A DNA stretch of 64,000 bases from positions 108,814 through 172,813 of the forward strand of contig NZ_FOQA01000005.1 of NCBI RefSeq assembly GCF_900113635.1, in the 5' to 3' direction. Position numbers and translations under genes: made by a program. Source of the DNA: Tindallia magadiensis (lineage in GTDB: Bacteria > Bacillota > Clostridia > Peptostreptococcales > Tindalliaceae). This document shows, one piece after another, positions 25,629 through 35,193 of the stretch. Under the pieces are notes generated by a model, which saw nothing but the letters and a program-made list of their open reading frames with translations, was not told where the DNA came from and ran no database searches. Numbering within the stretch: position 1 is the stretch's first letter; the number at the start of each line of letters is the position of its first letter.

Positions 25629-25903
25629 ACCGGACAGCTCCTTTCCGGTATTTTCTATGGATTTTCCACAAAATCCCTAGGCGTTTGGAATTGTTACTGA
25701 ATCGTTATTCTGTTTATTCACTTATTTCAGCAGAGATAAACAGGATTCTTACCAAAAGCAAGTCGACATAATTCCAAAAAAGTGAGAATAAAGGCTGATT
25801 TTTCATTTCTCTTTAATATTTTATGTGCATTCTAATTGTCAACATGTTAAAATGAATTTGTTAACTCACTTTACCGTACTATTCTTGGAGGGATCTGTTC
25901 ATT

Positions 25904-26935
25904 ATGAAAAAAGGCTGTTTTGCTGTTTTTTTACTTGTATTACTTCTTTTTGGAGGTGCTTTGATTGGCGGTATCTTTTTAGCTCCGTCATTGCTGGCCG
26001 AAACTACCAATGATGAAAGGGTTGTGTTAATCATAGAAGAAGGTGACAGCCTTCATCGAGTATCAGAAATATTAAAAGACGAAGGGGTGATCCGAAGTGC
26101 CCGGTGGTTTCGCCGAGAAGGACAGGCCGCTGGCGTTGATCGGAATATCCGACCCGGCGAATACGAAATTATGCCTGGCAGCCAATTTGAAGATATCTTC
26201 GCTTTGATTCAAACCGGACAACAACGGGAACAAGTTCGCATTACTTTCCCAGAAGGATATACTCTTTATCAGATGGGTGGACGACTAGAAGAACACGGAA
26301 TAGCTTCTCAGGAAGCTTTTTTAGAAGCGACGAATGCCTATTTCCAAGACCAAGATTTTTCTTTCGATACGGCACCGCTTTATTTTCCAATGGAAGGCTA
26401 TTTATTTCCCGACACTTATTTTTTTGAAACCGACACTACCGCCAGTCAGGTAGTTTCGGTGATGGCTCGACAAATGGAAAAAGTCCTGGAAGACTACAAG
26501 GATTTGGCAAAAGAAAATAATCTTACCATCCATGAATTGCTTACCATTGCTTCTTTAATTGAAAAGGAAGCTTTCGGAGATCATGAGAGAGACACTATTG
26601 CTGGTGTCATCTACAACCGGTTAGAAATTGATATGTTGTTGCAATTTTGTTCTTCCGTCCTTTATGGCTTAGATGATGGTCAAGAACTGGCCACTCGTTT
26701 GCTTTATCGAGATTTAGAGGTCATGCATCCTTTTAATACCTATCAATATAAAGGCTTGCCACCAGGTCCTATTGCTAACCCAGGCAGAGCTTCTATCCAG
26801 GCAGCCTTAAATCCGGAAAGTCATGATTATCTTTACTTCGTTGTGGGGAATGGCGGCCATAATTTCAGCCGTGATTATCAGGATCATACACAAAATGTCG
26901 AGGCTTATCGAAGCCAAAGAACCCTTGAACAGTAA
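25904..26935 (+). CDS. mltG: Endolytic peptidoglycan transglycosylase MltG
   Basis: A 343-residue YceG-family protein with an N-terminal membrane anchor (about 4-28), a LysM-like region and the catalytic domain. The signature IEKEAFGDHERDTIAGVIYNRL contains the active-site glutamate, and NTYQYKGLPPGPIANPG is the conserved C-terminal motif. The usual LQSDPTVQYALG stretch here reads LLQFCSSVLYGLD, a mild divergence. MltG cuts nascent glycan strands and sets their length. GGAGGGATC lies upstream of the ATG. Confidence 0.9.
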   Translation: MKKGCFAVFLLVLLLFGGALIGGIFLAPSLLAETTNDERVVLIIEEGDSLHRVSEILKDEGVIRSARWFRREGQAAGVDRNIRPGEYEIMPGSQFEDIFALIQTGQQREQVRITFPEGYTLYQMGGRLEEHGIASQEAFLEATNAYFQDQDFSFDTAPLYFPMEGYLFPDTYFFETDTTASQVVSVMARQMEKVLEDYKDLAKENNLTIHELLTIASLIEKEAFGDHERDTIAGVIYNRLEIDMLLQFCSSVLYGLDDGQELATRLLYRDLEVMHPFNTYQYKGLPPGPIANPGRASIQAALNPESHDYLYFVVGNGGHNFSRDYQDHTQNVEAYRSQRTLEQ

Positions 26936-27028
26936 AATTTATTTCATCAAAACAAAAAACTTTTTATATTCTGTCTCGTAGAGAGACATGTATATAGCAG
27001 TAAAAAAAAGAAAAGGAGTGTTTATTGC

Positions 27029-28249
27029 ATGAAGAAAACCCTACTCATCTTGTCGCTGGTAGCGATGATGCTGGTAACTATGATTCCTGTATCAGCTGAA
27101 ACAACTCCGGGACAGGACTACTGGAATGAAATGAAGAAACTTTACGAGGAATGGCAGGCTATGGAAAGTGAGGCGGTTCTCGAATTAGAGCTGAACTTCC
27201 CCAATGAAATTGAACAAACTTTTTCCATCAATGTAGCTAGCCAGTCTGACATGGATGAATTTGACAGTTATCTACAAATTGAAGTAACGTCAGATGATCC
27301 TGAGATGGTAATTCCTACCATTGAAATGTATACGGAAGGTGCTAACTTCTACCTGAATCAAGAGTTTGTTCTGTTCTTAGCGGAGTTGGCTGAGATGTCA
27401 GAAGAAGTTGCTTTTGAAGAAGATTTCATCCTTATCGAAAACAGTCAAACAGACCTGCAGCTGGATTCCAGCTTTTTGGTGCAGATTCTGGAAGTTCTCG
27501 AAACCATGGAATTTGATTTTGATCTGAACATGACCTTTGAAGATGACGCTTATCACCTAGCGCTGGATGCTGACGATATCATTGATCTGTTGGATGCTTA
27601 TTTGATGTTTGTCATCACTAATATGGATGAATTATCCACGTTAATGGGAATGCCACAGGAAGAAGTGGAGCTAACAGAAGAAGAGTTAAAAGAAATACTG
27701 GCAATGTACGAAATGTTTGTACGACCTATGCTACAAGAAGCAAAGGAATATATTGCCGGCAGTACGTATGTTCAAACCACCACTTTCGGAGAAGATTCTT
27801 ACCAGGAAGTAGCCACTTTTCACCTTAAAACACCAGAGGGTGAAATGAAACTATCGATGGATACAGCCGCTTCCCGATTAGAGGAAGTGGATTTTCAACT
27901 TCCAACTTCCTTCAAGGTAGTCACAGAAGATGATATTGCAATGATGCTGCTGGGCGGCATAGAGCATGAAGTGACTAGCGAAGTGGTAGTTGTTGCTGTT
28001 TTCGAAATAGATACAGATACGGTTTACCAGTTTGATGAGTATGATGTCTCTGACCAAGAAGCTAATATTACTGTTTCTACGGAAGGACGTTCTTATATTC
28101 CAACAGATCTTGCTGCAGAAATATTTGAATTAGAGCCAACTCCAGAGGAAGAAGTAATGACCATTAAATCCTTAGAAGATCATGGTTATACTGTGGACTG
28201 GGACGAAGCTTCCAGAAGTATTGTTGTATCCTTAGAAGCTATTTATTAA
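27029..28249 (+). CDS. Secreted acidic protein with C-terminal copper-amine-oxidase-N-type domain
   Basis: A 406-residue protein with a clear signal peptide (about 1-23, ending VSAET) and an unusually acidic body rich in Glu and Asp. Residues about 345-406 form a half stalk domain of the copper amine oxidase N-terminal type (GRSYIPTDLAAEIF and LEDHGYTVDWDEASRSIVV). The central part resembles no family that I recognise. It is probably attached to or released from the cell surface. AAAGGAG is 10 nt upstream of ATG. The acidity would suit a saline habitat, but one protein does not show that. Confidence 0.65.
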   Translation: MKKTLLILSLVAMMLVTMIPVSAETTPGQDYWNEMKKLYEEWQAMESEAVLELELNFPNEIEQTFSINVASQSDMDEFDSYLQIEVTSDDPEMVIPTIEMYTEGANFYLNQEFVLFLAELAEMSEEVAFEEDFILIENSQTDLQLDSSFLVQILEVLETMEFDFDLNMTFEDDAYHLALDADDIIDLLDAYLMFVITNMDELSTLMGMPQEEVELTEEELKEILAMYEMFVRPMLQEAKEYIAGSTYVQTTTFGEDSYQEVATFHLKTPEGEMKLSMDTAASRLEEVDFQLPTSFKVVTEDDIAMMLLGGIEHEVTSEVVVVAVFEIDTDTVYQFDEYDVSDQEANITVSTEGRSYIPTDLAAEIFELEPTPEEEVMTIKSLEDHGYTVDWDEASRSIVVSLEAIY

Positions 28250-28276
28250 AAACACTTATATTTATGATGAAATGTC

Positions 28277-28314
28277 GAAGAGCCATTCCTGCTAACAGGA
28301 ATGGCTCTTCTTTT
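28277..28314 (+). terminator. Strong terminator between convergent units
   Basis: A perfect 15-bp stem (GAAGAGCCATTCCTG with its complement) closes a 4-nt loop and is followed by TTTT. It ends the 27029-28249 gene; its A-rich left side may also serve the leftward operon that ends at 28340. Confidence 0.9.
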
Positions 28315-28339
28315 GCCTATAACCAGATAAAAGGATTGG

Positions 28340-29455
28340 CTATTTTTTCTTTTTTGACGTTACTAGGAGACCACCGGCGCCCATTAGGCTCATTGCCAAC
28401 ATCATTCCCATATTAACCGCACTTCCACCATCGGTTTGCGGTAATGCTACCGGTGCTGGTGCTGCCTCTTCCTGAACAACTGGTGTTGGTTCTGGAGCAG
28501 GTTCTGGCGTAGGTTCTGGAACTGGTGCTGGTTCAGGAGCTGGCGCTGGTGCCGGAGCTGCATCTGCTACGGCTACCGGTGCAGAAAATAGTCCGAAAAG
28601 ACTAAAATCTTCTACTTCTGCCCAAACTTGCCCATTAACTAAACGTGAAGGTAATTGATCCCATTGACCAGTGCCTTCATTGAATCGATATAATGCCAAG
28701 GTTTCCATATCAACATCTTCATCAACTTCCGGTAGGTCCAACTTAATCGTTGCCTGTACACCGGCTAACTCTTCGCTCCGCTCAATCTTTAAGAAAGCAC
28801 CCAAGCTGTTAAGATTTTCCGGAATCTCTTCCTCTGTATCCTCCATACGATCTAACTGAACACTACCAACGCCTCCATCTGGAAGCATTAATTCCAGTTC
28901 AACGCCTACATTTCTAAAGTCCACCGTAGCCGGAACACCAGGCTCCAGTTCAACGGCTCTTTCATTGGCCGCCAATTCAACTACTGGCTCTGGCTCCGGT
29001 TCTGGCTCTGGTTCTGGAGCCGGTTCTGGCTCTGGCTCTGGTTCTGGTTCGATTTCTGGAAGGGCTTCAATGTAAAAAGTACCACTATCCATTGCCTCTC
29101 CATCAATAACCAAAGTTAAATCATATTCGCCAGATTCCCATCCTCTTGTGTTAATAAGGAGTTCATCAGCATACTCAATATTTCCATTTCGAGATATCAT
29201 TTCTGTTCTTAATGTTTCTACTCGTTGACCGTCCAACTCGTAGTAAACTTCTAATACACTGGTCAATCCGTCTGGTATATCCGCATCATAACTTATGGTA
29301 AAATCTGCGGTTCCATTATCATAGACACCTTGAAGCTGAACCAGTAATAAGTAGTCCTTTACGCTTGAAGCAAATACAGATGGCCCCATCACCATGCTTA
29401 GCATCACCAAAAGGGCTAATGTCAAAACAAAAATTCTCTTCGCTCTTTTTTTCAT
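28340..29455 (-). CDS. Surface protein with LPQTD sorting-like signal and Pro/Glu repeats
   Basis: A 371-residue protein with a signal peptide (about 1-30) and a beta-rich N-terminal domain. A Glu-Pro repeat (about 136-157) leads to a second domain (165-292) resembling the PGF-pre-PGF type (YRFNEGTGQWDQLPS, FSLFGLFSAP). A Pro/Ala/Glu-rich linker follows, then a C-terminal LPQTDGG (338-344), hydrophobic helix and KKKK tail. This has the layout of a sortase substrate, but the fifth residue of the motif is Asp rather than Gly. It is the last gene of an operon whose first gene is a sortase. Confidence 0.78.
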   Translation of the reverse strand: MKKRAKRIFVLTLALLVMLSMVMGPSVFASSVKDYLLLVQLQGVYDNGTADFTISYDADIPDGLTSVLEVYYELDGQRVETLRTEMISRNGNIEYADELLINTRGWESGEYDLTLVIDGEAMDSGTFYIEALPEIEPEPEPEPEPAPEPEPEPEPEPVVELAANERAVELEPGVPATVDFRNVGVELELMLPDGGVGSVQLDRMEDTEEEIPENLNSLGAFLKIERSEELAGVQATIKLDLPEVDEDVDMETLALYRFNEGTGQWDQLPSRLVNGQVWAEVEDFSLFGLFSAPVAVADAAPAPAPAPEPAPVPEPTPEPAPEPTPVVQEEAAPAPVALPQTDGGSAVNMGMMLAMSLMGAGGLLVTSKKKK

Positions 29456-29550
29456 CTTGCTGCCTCCTTTTTCATTGATATTATTTATGATTCTTTTACT
29501 TCATCAATCATCAGCCTGAAACATCACTCCTTTCACATTGGTCAACATCT

Positions 29551-31317
29551 TTACTCTTGAAATTCATTATTGACCCACTGACCTTCTCTCACCTGGCCAT
29601 TTGCGTAAGTTAAAGCGCCATGTCCATGTTGAAATCCATCCCGCCATTCTCCATTGTAACTATCTCCATTGGCCCAGGTGTAAATACCCTGACCATGACG
29701 CATATCGTCTTTATATTCACCCGTATATTCGGCTCCATTGGGCCATACTTCCGTACCCCGTCCATTTCTCCGATTGTTGATCCACTCTCCTGCATAACGT
29801 ACATTATTCGCTGAAACATATACTCCATAACCTTCACGGTTTCCATTAGCCCATTCGCCATCGTAGATATCACCGTCAGCACCGTTCAGCACTCCCTGTC
29901 CATGGGGCAGGCCATTATGCCACTCACCTTCATATACTTCGCCGTCTGGACCTTCCCAAATTCCAAATCCTTCCGGTAAATCATTGTAGTGTTCACCAGT
30001 GTAAATGCCATTCTGATATTCAAAGCTTCCTTCTGATAGCTGCTCCGGAATGACTTCCGGTGTCTGTTCCTCTTCCGCTAAATCCGGATCCAGATTATCA
30101 GCTAACGCCTCCCCAGTTTCTACGGTCGCCTCTGGTTCATGGACAACGGCAGCTCCGCTGTCATCGCCACCTCTGCTCATAGCAAAGCCAACAACAATCA
30201 GTAGCACAGCGGCAGCACCGGCCACTGCCAGGTAAACCGGTTTAACCGGAGAGGCCTTGGCCTTCCCTGAGGATACTTCTCCGGGAGGTGGCGGCATCGG
30301 TGCCGAAGCCCCAGAAGTTTTTACGGGTTTTTCTGGTTCGTAGGATACCGGTGTATCTGATAACAAGGCCTGCTGAAATTCTTCCACAGACTGAAAGCGG
30401 TCTGATGCTCTTACGGCCATGGCTTTTAGAATAGCTCTTTCCTGAGCAGGCGTTATTTCCACTCCCAGATGCGAAGGCGGTGCCAAGGTATCTTCTTCCA
30501 ACCGATCCAACGACTCCGGTGGCATCTGCGCACAGAGTACCCGATAAATCATGGCTCCCACTGCATAAATATCTGTCCAAGGGCCTTGAACACCTTTGCT
30601 TCGATATTGTTCCTCCGGGGTATATCCGGGCTTTAGAACAATGGATAAACTTCTGCCTTTTTCACCGATCGCCTGCCTGGCGGCCCCGAAATCAATCAGA
30701 ATAACTTGTCCCTTACTCGTAATAAAAACATTATCCGGACTGATATCCCGGTGCAAAATACCAACCTGATGAACTTCTTTGAGTGCATCTAATACAGGCA
30801 TCACAATGCCTATGGTTTTATCGACAGCTAATCGGTTATCGTTACTTTGAACATACTCTTTCAGGGTAATGCCTTCGATATAACTCATGACAATATACGC
30901 CGTACCATTAGCCCTGAAAAAATCTCGGACAGAAACAATGTTGGGATGCCCCTCGAACTGGGCCAAGGTTTGTGCTTCTAGTAGAAATTTTTCCAGCCCA
31001 TACTCATATTGGTCACTCAGTCCCATCGTATATACCGAAACCTGACTATCACCCAACGCCCGACTAGCTAGGTCTTGGGGCATATATTCCTTGACAGCTA
31101 ATTTTAGTTTTAGGTTAATATCCCATCCCAGATAGGTGACACCAAAACCGCCTTGACCCAAGGCCTTTCCAATCAAGTATTTATCATTCAGCATGGTTCC
31201 CGGCTGCAGATGCATATGGGACTCATTGCCAGTTCCATGAATCCATCCACATACAGGACAGGTATCTTCCTCTGTTTTTTTTGCCATACAGCCCAGGCAT
31301 ACATCAGCGGCTGACAT
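29551..31317 (-). CDS. Membrane Ser/Thr protein kinase with N-terminal zinc ribbon and MORN repeats
   Basis: A 588-residue protein. Residues 7-23 form a zinc ribbon (Cys7, Cys10, Cys20, Cys23). The Hanks-type kinase (about 47-320) is complete: glycine loop GQGGFGVTY, Lys76, catalytic Asp191 in HRDISPDN and Asp209 in IDFG. A membrane helix (about 361-381) follows, then an acidic linker and six 23-residue MORN repeats (about 440-585; YxGEW-type). Topology puts the kinase in the cytoplasm and the MORN repeats outside. The ATG at 31317 is chosen for its spacing from GGAAGG. Confidence 0.88.
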   Translation of the reverse strand: MSAADVCLGCMAKKTEEDTCPVCGWIHGTGNESHMHLQPGTMLNDKYLIGKALGQGGFGVTYLGWDINLKLKLAVKEYMPQDLASRALGDSQVSVYTMGLSDQYEYGLEKFLLEAQTLAQFEGHPNIVSVRDFFRANGTAYIVMSYIEGITLKEYVQSNDNRLAVDKTIGIVMPVLDALKEVHQVGILHRDISPDNVFITSKGQVILIDFGAARQAIGEKGRSLSIVLKPGYTPEEQYRSKGVQGPWTDIYAVGAMIYRVLCAQMPPESLDRLEEDTLAPPSHLGVEITPAQERAILKAMAVRASDRFQSVEEFQQALLSDTPVSYEPEKPVKTSGASAPMPPPPGEVSSGKAKASPVKPVYLAVAGAAAVLLIVVGFAMSRGGDDSGAAVVHEPEATVETGEALADNLDPDLAEEEQTPEVIPEQLSEGSFEYQNGIYTGEHYNDLPEGFGIWEGPDGEVYEGEWHNGLPHGQGVLNGADGDIYDGEWANGNREGYGVYVSANNVRYAGEWINNRRNGRGTEVWPNGAEYTGEYKDDMRHGQGIYTWANGDSYNGEWRDGFQHGHGALTYANGQVREGQWVNNEFQE

Positions 31318-31404
31318 CGACATCACCTTCCTATCTTCACATGTCGTTTCTTATCACTTCTTATTACTTTTTATCATTTCTAAGAATAAGTCATCTTCCA
31401 TTTT

Positions 31405-32934
31405 CTAAAATTCTATTTCAAACAGCTCTGATTCTTTCACTAAATAGAACCGGTCCCCACTCTTAACGGCCACTTTTTCGCCATGAGGTAAAGCTTCTCC
31501 TGTTTCAGCCCAATAGGTTCCATTAGCTGAAAGGTCTGTAATCCATCCATTTCCTTTTTCCGGATCAAACTCTACTTTTAAGTGTTGGCGGCTTATTTCT
31601 TCCCGATGTGCCGGATATACCACATGAGCCATGCTGGCATCCCGACCGATAATAAGCTGATTTTCGGCCAACTCTATCCCCTGTCCTTCAAATTCTCCTA
31701 ACAATCCCCAAACCACAGCTCTTCCAGGAATTTTTTCTTCTTCTTCCTCTAATGCCAGAGGTGCCTGCTTTGTTGCTTCTGACTCATCATATTCCTGCGA
31801 CTCTCTTTTAGGCTGTCTTTTCATTTCTCCGGAGGAGCTTTTCCGAAAAATAAGAATCATCCCTGCTAAGACGACCAGCAACGCAATCCCTATGATAATC
31901 GTTATTCTATTATCGCCATTTCCGGCCCTTTGTCCACTGGATGCCGAAGCTTCTTCTATCGGCGCTTCCCCTTCCCCTGGCGGATCTTCCAATGGTGGAT
32001 CTTCCGTTGTTGAATTTTCTCCTGTAACAAGAAGGTCTTCTTCCGGCGCTTCTGCACCATCGACCAAAATTAACAAGTAATCAAAAATCATTTCATCCTG
32101 ATCGGATCGGATAATGATTCTAGCGGCTCCTTCTCGATGAGCTTCCACAACGCCTTCTTTTGTAACCGTTGCCACCGATGGTTCTGTCGATTCAAACCAT
32201 ACTTCCTGGTTCGTAGCATCTGCCGGAACGATTTCATGTCGTAAGGTTTTTTTCTCTCCGGAGTTAATATGGACTGTCTCTTCCTCAAAAACAACAGCTT
32301 CTGTTAACACAATTACTTCGATGGTAATACTGGCGCTTCGATTCCCATCCTGACTTTCGGCCTGAAGTTTGGTTTTTCCAGCTTCCATAGCCTCTACCTG
32401 GATTTGATGCCAAGATCCGAAAGATTGGCTATCCCTATCAATAATCCGGACAACATCCTCATCGCCACTGCTCCAGCGCAGGTTTTTATTGGTAGCATCT
32501 GATGGCTGAAGGGTTACCGTCAATGCTTCTGTAGTCCCTCTTACCATTTCCATATCTGACTGATTAATATTTATTCCCGTAACCGGTACCACTACTCTGA
32601 TAGTAGTCCTTGCTGAATAACCTTCTGGAGTGTGAACCGACACCGTTGTTGTACCGGCACTTACCGCCTTTACTCTTGCCTGTAAAGGATTATCCGATGA
32701 TGGACTTACCGTTGCAACTCCAGGGTTTTCCACCCGCCACTGAATTCCTTCCCGATCTGCCTCTTCCGGTGAAAGGCTTGCCGTCATTTCTATTGACGAG
32801 CCTCGATGAATGGTTATATCGCTTCGATTTAATGAAATGCCTGTGGCTGGTAGCTGTCCCTGGACTTCCAAAGTCAGTACCAGTGTCAGCAGGTAAATCA
32901 ACACCACCAGTCCGGTTATTTTTTTTGTCTTCAT
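31405..32934 (-). CDS. Big2-repeat membrane protein with cytoplasmic FHA domain
   Basis: A 509-residue protein. An N-terminal signal or anchor (about 8-25) precedes three bacterial Ig-like Big2 domains (about 28-115, 117-208, 211-292; motifs such as WSSGDEDVV and ESTEPSVATV). An acidic Pro-rich spacer, a membrane helix (343-363) and a C-terminal FHA domain (about 410-505; LIIGRD, ISRQHL, SANGTYW) complete it. The Ig repeats should face outside and the FHA domain, which binds phosphothreonine, inside. It is probably a receptor or scaffold for the kinases encoded on either side. Confidence 0.85.
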   Translation of the reverse strand: MKTKKITGLVVLIYLLTLVLTLEVQGQLPATGISLNRSDITIHRGSSIEMTASLSPEEADREGIQWRVENPGVATVSPSSDNPLQARVKAVSAGTTTVSVHTPEGYSARTTIRVVVPVTGININQSDMEMVRGTTEALTVTLQPSDATNKNLRWSSGDEDVVRIIDRDSQSFGSWHQIQVEAMEAGKTKLQAESQDGNRSASITIEVIVLTEAVVFEEETVHINSGEKKTLRHEIVPADATNQEVWFESTEPSVATVTKEGVVEAHREGAARIIIRSDQDEMIFDYLLILVDGAEAPEEDLLVTGENSTTEDPPLEDPPGEGEAPIEEASASSGQRAGNGDNRITIIIGIALLVVLAGMILIFRKSSSGEMKRQPKRESQEYDESEATKQAPLALEEEEEKIPGRAVVWGLLGEFEGQGIELAENQLIIGRDASMAHVVYPAHREEISRQHLKVEFDPEKGNGWITDLSANGTYWAETGEALPHGEKVAVKSGDRFYLVKESELFEIEF

Positions 32935-32968
32935 TGGGTATCATTCCTCCGTCCAGCGCTTATCTTCG

Positions 32969-34534
32969 TCATCCCACCATATAAACCAAAATGACGAGAG
33001 TTACCATCAATAGAATAACGCCTCCCATAATCATTAATCTTTTTGAGGCTGTATTGGTATTTTCCAGGAAAGCGGCTTGTTGTCCGACGGGATTGGAAGA
33101 CAAAGCCTTTTCATATTTCTGCAATGTGTGAAGCACTTCTCCTCTTTCTGATAATAGATGCTTCCCATTAAAATAGAAGGTGGTATGGCTGATTTTAATG
33201 TAGGTGGATTCCTTTAGAAGCGTTGCTTCTTTCACCGGGTTCCCATCCATAAAAGTCCCATGAGTACTTCCCAGATCCTGCAAATACCACTGTCCATTTT
33301 CTAAGGTAAGTCGTGCATGATGCCGGGAAATGGTTTCTTCTTGTATGACAATGTCATTATCCGCCGATCTTCCAATGTTAATCACATTGCTGTTTTTTAT
33401 TCCCTGATACACCGGAGTTTGTACCGGCTGATAAGGAATATTAACACTCTGCTGAGCCACCGTTGTCTGTTGCTGAAATTCTGGAGGTGGAGGAGGTGGA
33501 GGCGGTGGCGACGAAGGCAATGGTGCTGATGATGCAGAATCTGCTTCAGTTTCCGGTACCGCTCTCGGTGCGTCACTCAGCAAGGCATTCTGAAAATCTA
33601 CGATGTTCTGAAATCGTTCTTCTACCTGCACAGCCAAAGCCTTTTCCAATGCCTGTCGCTGCTGCGGCGTTGTTTGCTGATAGATCCAGTCAGGCCATGG
33701 AACCTGCTCATAATCCATCCGATCAAGGGCGTCCGGTAACATCTGTCCTGTTATGGTCTGGTAAAAAGTGGCGGCTGCCGCATAAATATCCGTCCAGGCA
33801 CCTTGATTCCCACTTTGTCGATATTGTTCCGGTGGAGCATAGCCCGGTTTTAGAATAATAGAGTAATTTCTTTTCTGCTGGGTCATGGCATGACGAGCAG
33901 CACCAAAATCCAGAATCATTACCCGCGCACCCAAACTAAGAAAAATATTATCTGGACTGATATCACGATGCAAAAGACCAGCTTCATGGACGGTCTTCAA
34001 AGCGTCTAATACCGGCATCATAATTTGTTGAGCTTCACGAAAGGCTAAAGGGTGACCTTTTTCTTTCAGGTAGTCATTTAAGGCTATCCCCTGTATATAG
34101 TTCATCACCAAATAAGCGCTTTGCTTTTCCTTAAAAAAATCCTGAACAGAAACAATATTAGGATGCTCTTCAAATTTGGCTAAGGTTCTGCCTTCTTCAA
34201 GAAATTTTTCCATCCCATAATCGTATTGTTCCTGCATTTCTCTATCATGGACCAAAATGTCATACGTGTCCTGATCCCGTCTTACCAAATCTCTCGGAAA
34301 AAATTCTTTAATGGCCAGCTTTCGATCCAAATACATATCATGGGCAAGATAAGTGATGCCAAAGCCACCCTGACCCAGCGCTCTTCCCAACAGGTATTTT
34401 CGATTCAACACCGTACCCGGTGGTAGGTGCATATGAGAAGAAGCTCCGGAGCCCTCTTCCCACCCGCAGTTTTCGCAGATAGATTCTTCTGTCTTTTTTT
34501 CCATGCACCCCATGCAGCGTTCATTGGCTTCCAT
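32969..34534 (-). CDS. Ser/Thr protein kinase with zinc ribbon, FHA domain and C-terminal membrane anchor
   Basis: A 521-residue protein. The zinc ribbon (Cys7, Cys10, Cys20, Cys23) and kinase (about 47-320; Lys76, Asp191, Asn196, Asp209) align with those of the MORN-repeat kinase, so the two are paralogues. A Pro-rich linker follows, then FHA (about 385-460; INIGRSADNDIV, ISRHHARL, STHGTF), and a C-terminal membrane helix (about 500-520). The FHA domain may bind the kinase's own or a partner's phosphothreonines. It is translated from ATG 34534 after AGGTGATG. Confidence 0.9.
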   Translation of the reverse strand: MEANERCMGCMEKKTEESICENCGWEEGSGASSHMHLPPGTVLNRKYLLGRALGQGGFGITYLAHDMYLDRKLAIKEFFPRDLVRRDQDTYDILVHDREMQEQYDYGMEKFLEEGRTLAKFEEHPNIVSVQDFFKEKQSAYLVMNYIQGIALNDYLKEKGHPLAFREAQQIMMPVLDALKTVHEAGLLHRDISPDNIFLSLGARVMILDFGAARHAMTQQKRNYSIILKPGYAPPEQYRQSGNQGAWTDIYAAAATFYQTITGQMLPDALDRMDYEQVPWPDWIYQQTTPQQRQALEKALAVQVEERFQNIVDFQNALLSDAPRAVPETEADSASSAPLPSSPPPPPPPPPEFQQQTTVAQQSVNIPYQPVQTPVYQGIKNSNVINIGRSADNDIVIQEETISRHHARLTLENGQWYLQDLGSTHGTFMDGNPVKEATLLKESTYIKISHTTFYFNGKHLLSERGEVLHTLQKYEKALSSNPVGQQAAFLENTNTASKRLMIMGGVILLMVTLVILVYMVG

Positions 34535-34617
34535 TTGTCATCACCTGCTTTCTTCCCGTCTTTTCTTTTTCTCTTTGTTGACGACTTCTCTCTTTTCCTT
34601 ATCTTGATTCGTTTTTC

Positions 34618-35181
34618 TTATTCTTTCTTTTCTTCTTTTTTCCAGGTAAAGGCTTCGCCACAGAAAGGAACAAATAGAAGCTTTGTTTCGCCCAGCTCAA
34701 TCACATCATAAGGGTTGAGCACCATCGGCATTACCAGTTCTTCATCATTGACATACACCAAACCTCTTCCGTCGCCAGGATAAAGTCTAAATCGATGATC
34801 TTTCGGGTTATAGCTCACAATGGTATGATTTTCCCGAGAGATGGTTTCATCTCCTTCAATACAAATGTCCATACCTGGATCTCGCCCAACAAAATTTTTC
34901 TCAGCTACAATTCGATAGTCTCGGCCTCTGTCGCCTCCTTCAATGCATACAAACCATCCAACCACAGGGTCGATTCCCATCTTTTTATGAAAAACCCCCA
35001 TGGTACGTCCTTCTTCCGCCGGTCTGGGGGCAGCGTTTTGTTTCCGCGCTGCCGGTGTCGATCTTTTTGCCATGGTTTTTTGAATATCTATGTCCAGACT
35101 CTGAACTCCGCAGTAAGGGCATCCGCTATGATTGTTAGAATCATAATAATGACCATTCTGACATCTGGTTAGTTTACTCAT
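34618..35181 (-). CDS. Soluble FHA protein with N-terminal zinc ribbon
   Basis: A 187-residue cytoplasmic protein. The N-terminus has zinc-ribbon cysteines (RCQNGHYYD and GCPYCG). An unstructured basic stretch contains threonines such as GRTMGV, a plausible phosphorylation site. The FHA domain covers about 90-172 (FVGRDPGMDICI, ISRENHTIV, LVYVNDEEL). It resembles GarA/TssH-type FHA adaptors that read kinase output. It lies between the phosphatase and kinase genes, with AGGAGG before the ATG. Confidence 0.85.
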   Translation of the reverse strand: MSKLTRCQNGHYYDSNNHSGCPYCGVQSLDIDIQKTMAKRSTPAARKQNAAPRPAEEGRTMGVFHKKMGIDPVVGWFVCIEGGDRGRDYRIVAEKNFVGRDPGMDICIEGDETISRENHTIVSYNPKDHRFRLYPGDGRGLVYVNDEELVMPMVLNPYDVIELGETKLLFVPFCGEAFTWKKEEKKE

Positions 35182-35193
35182 CTTTAACGCCTC

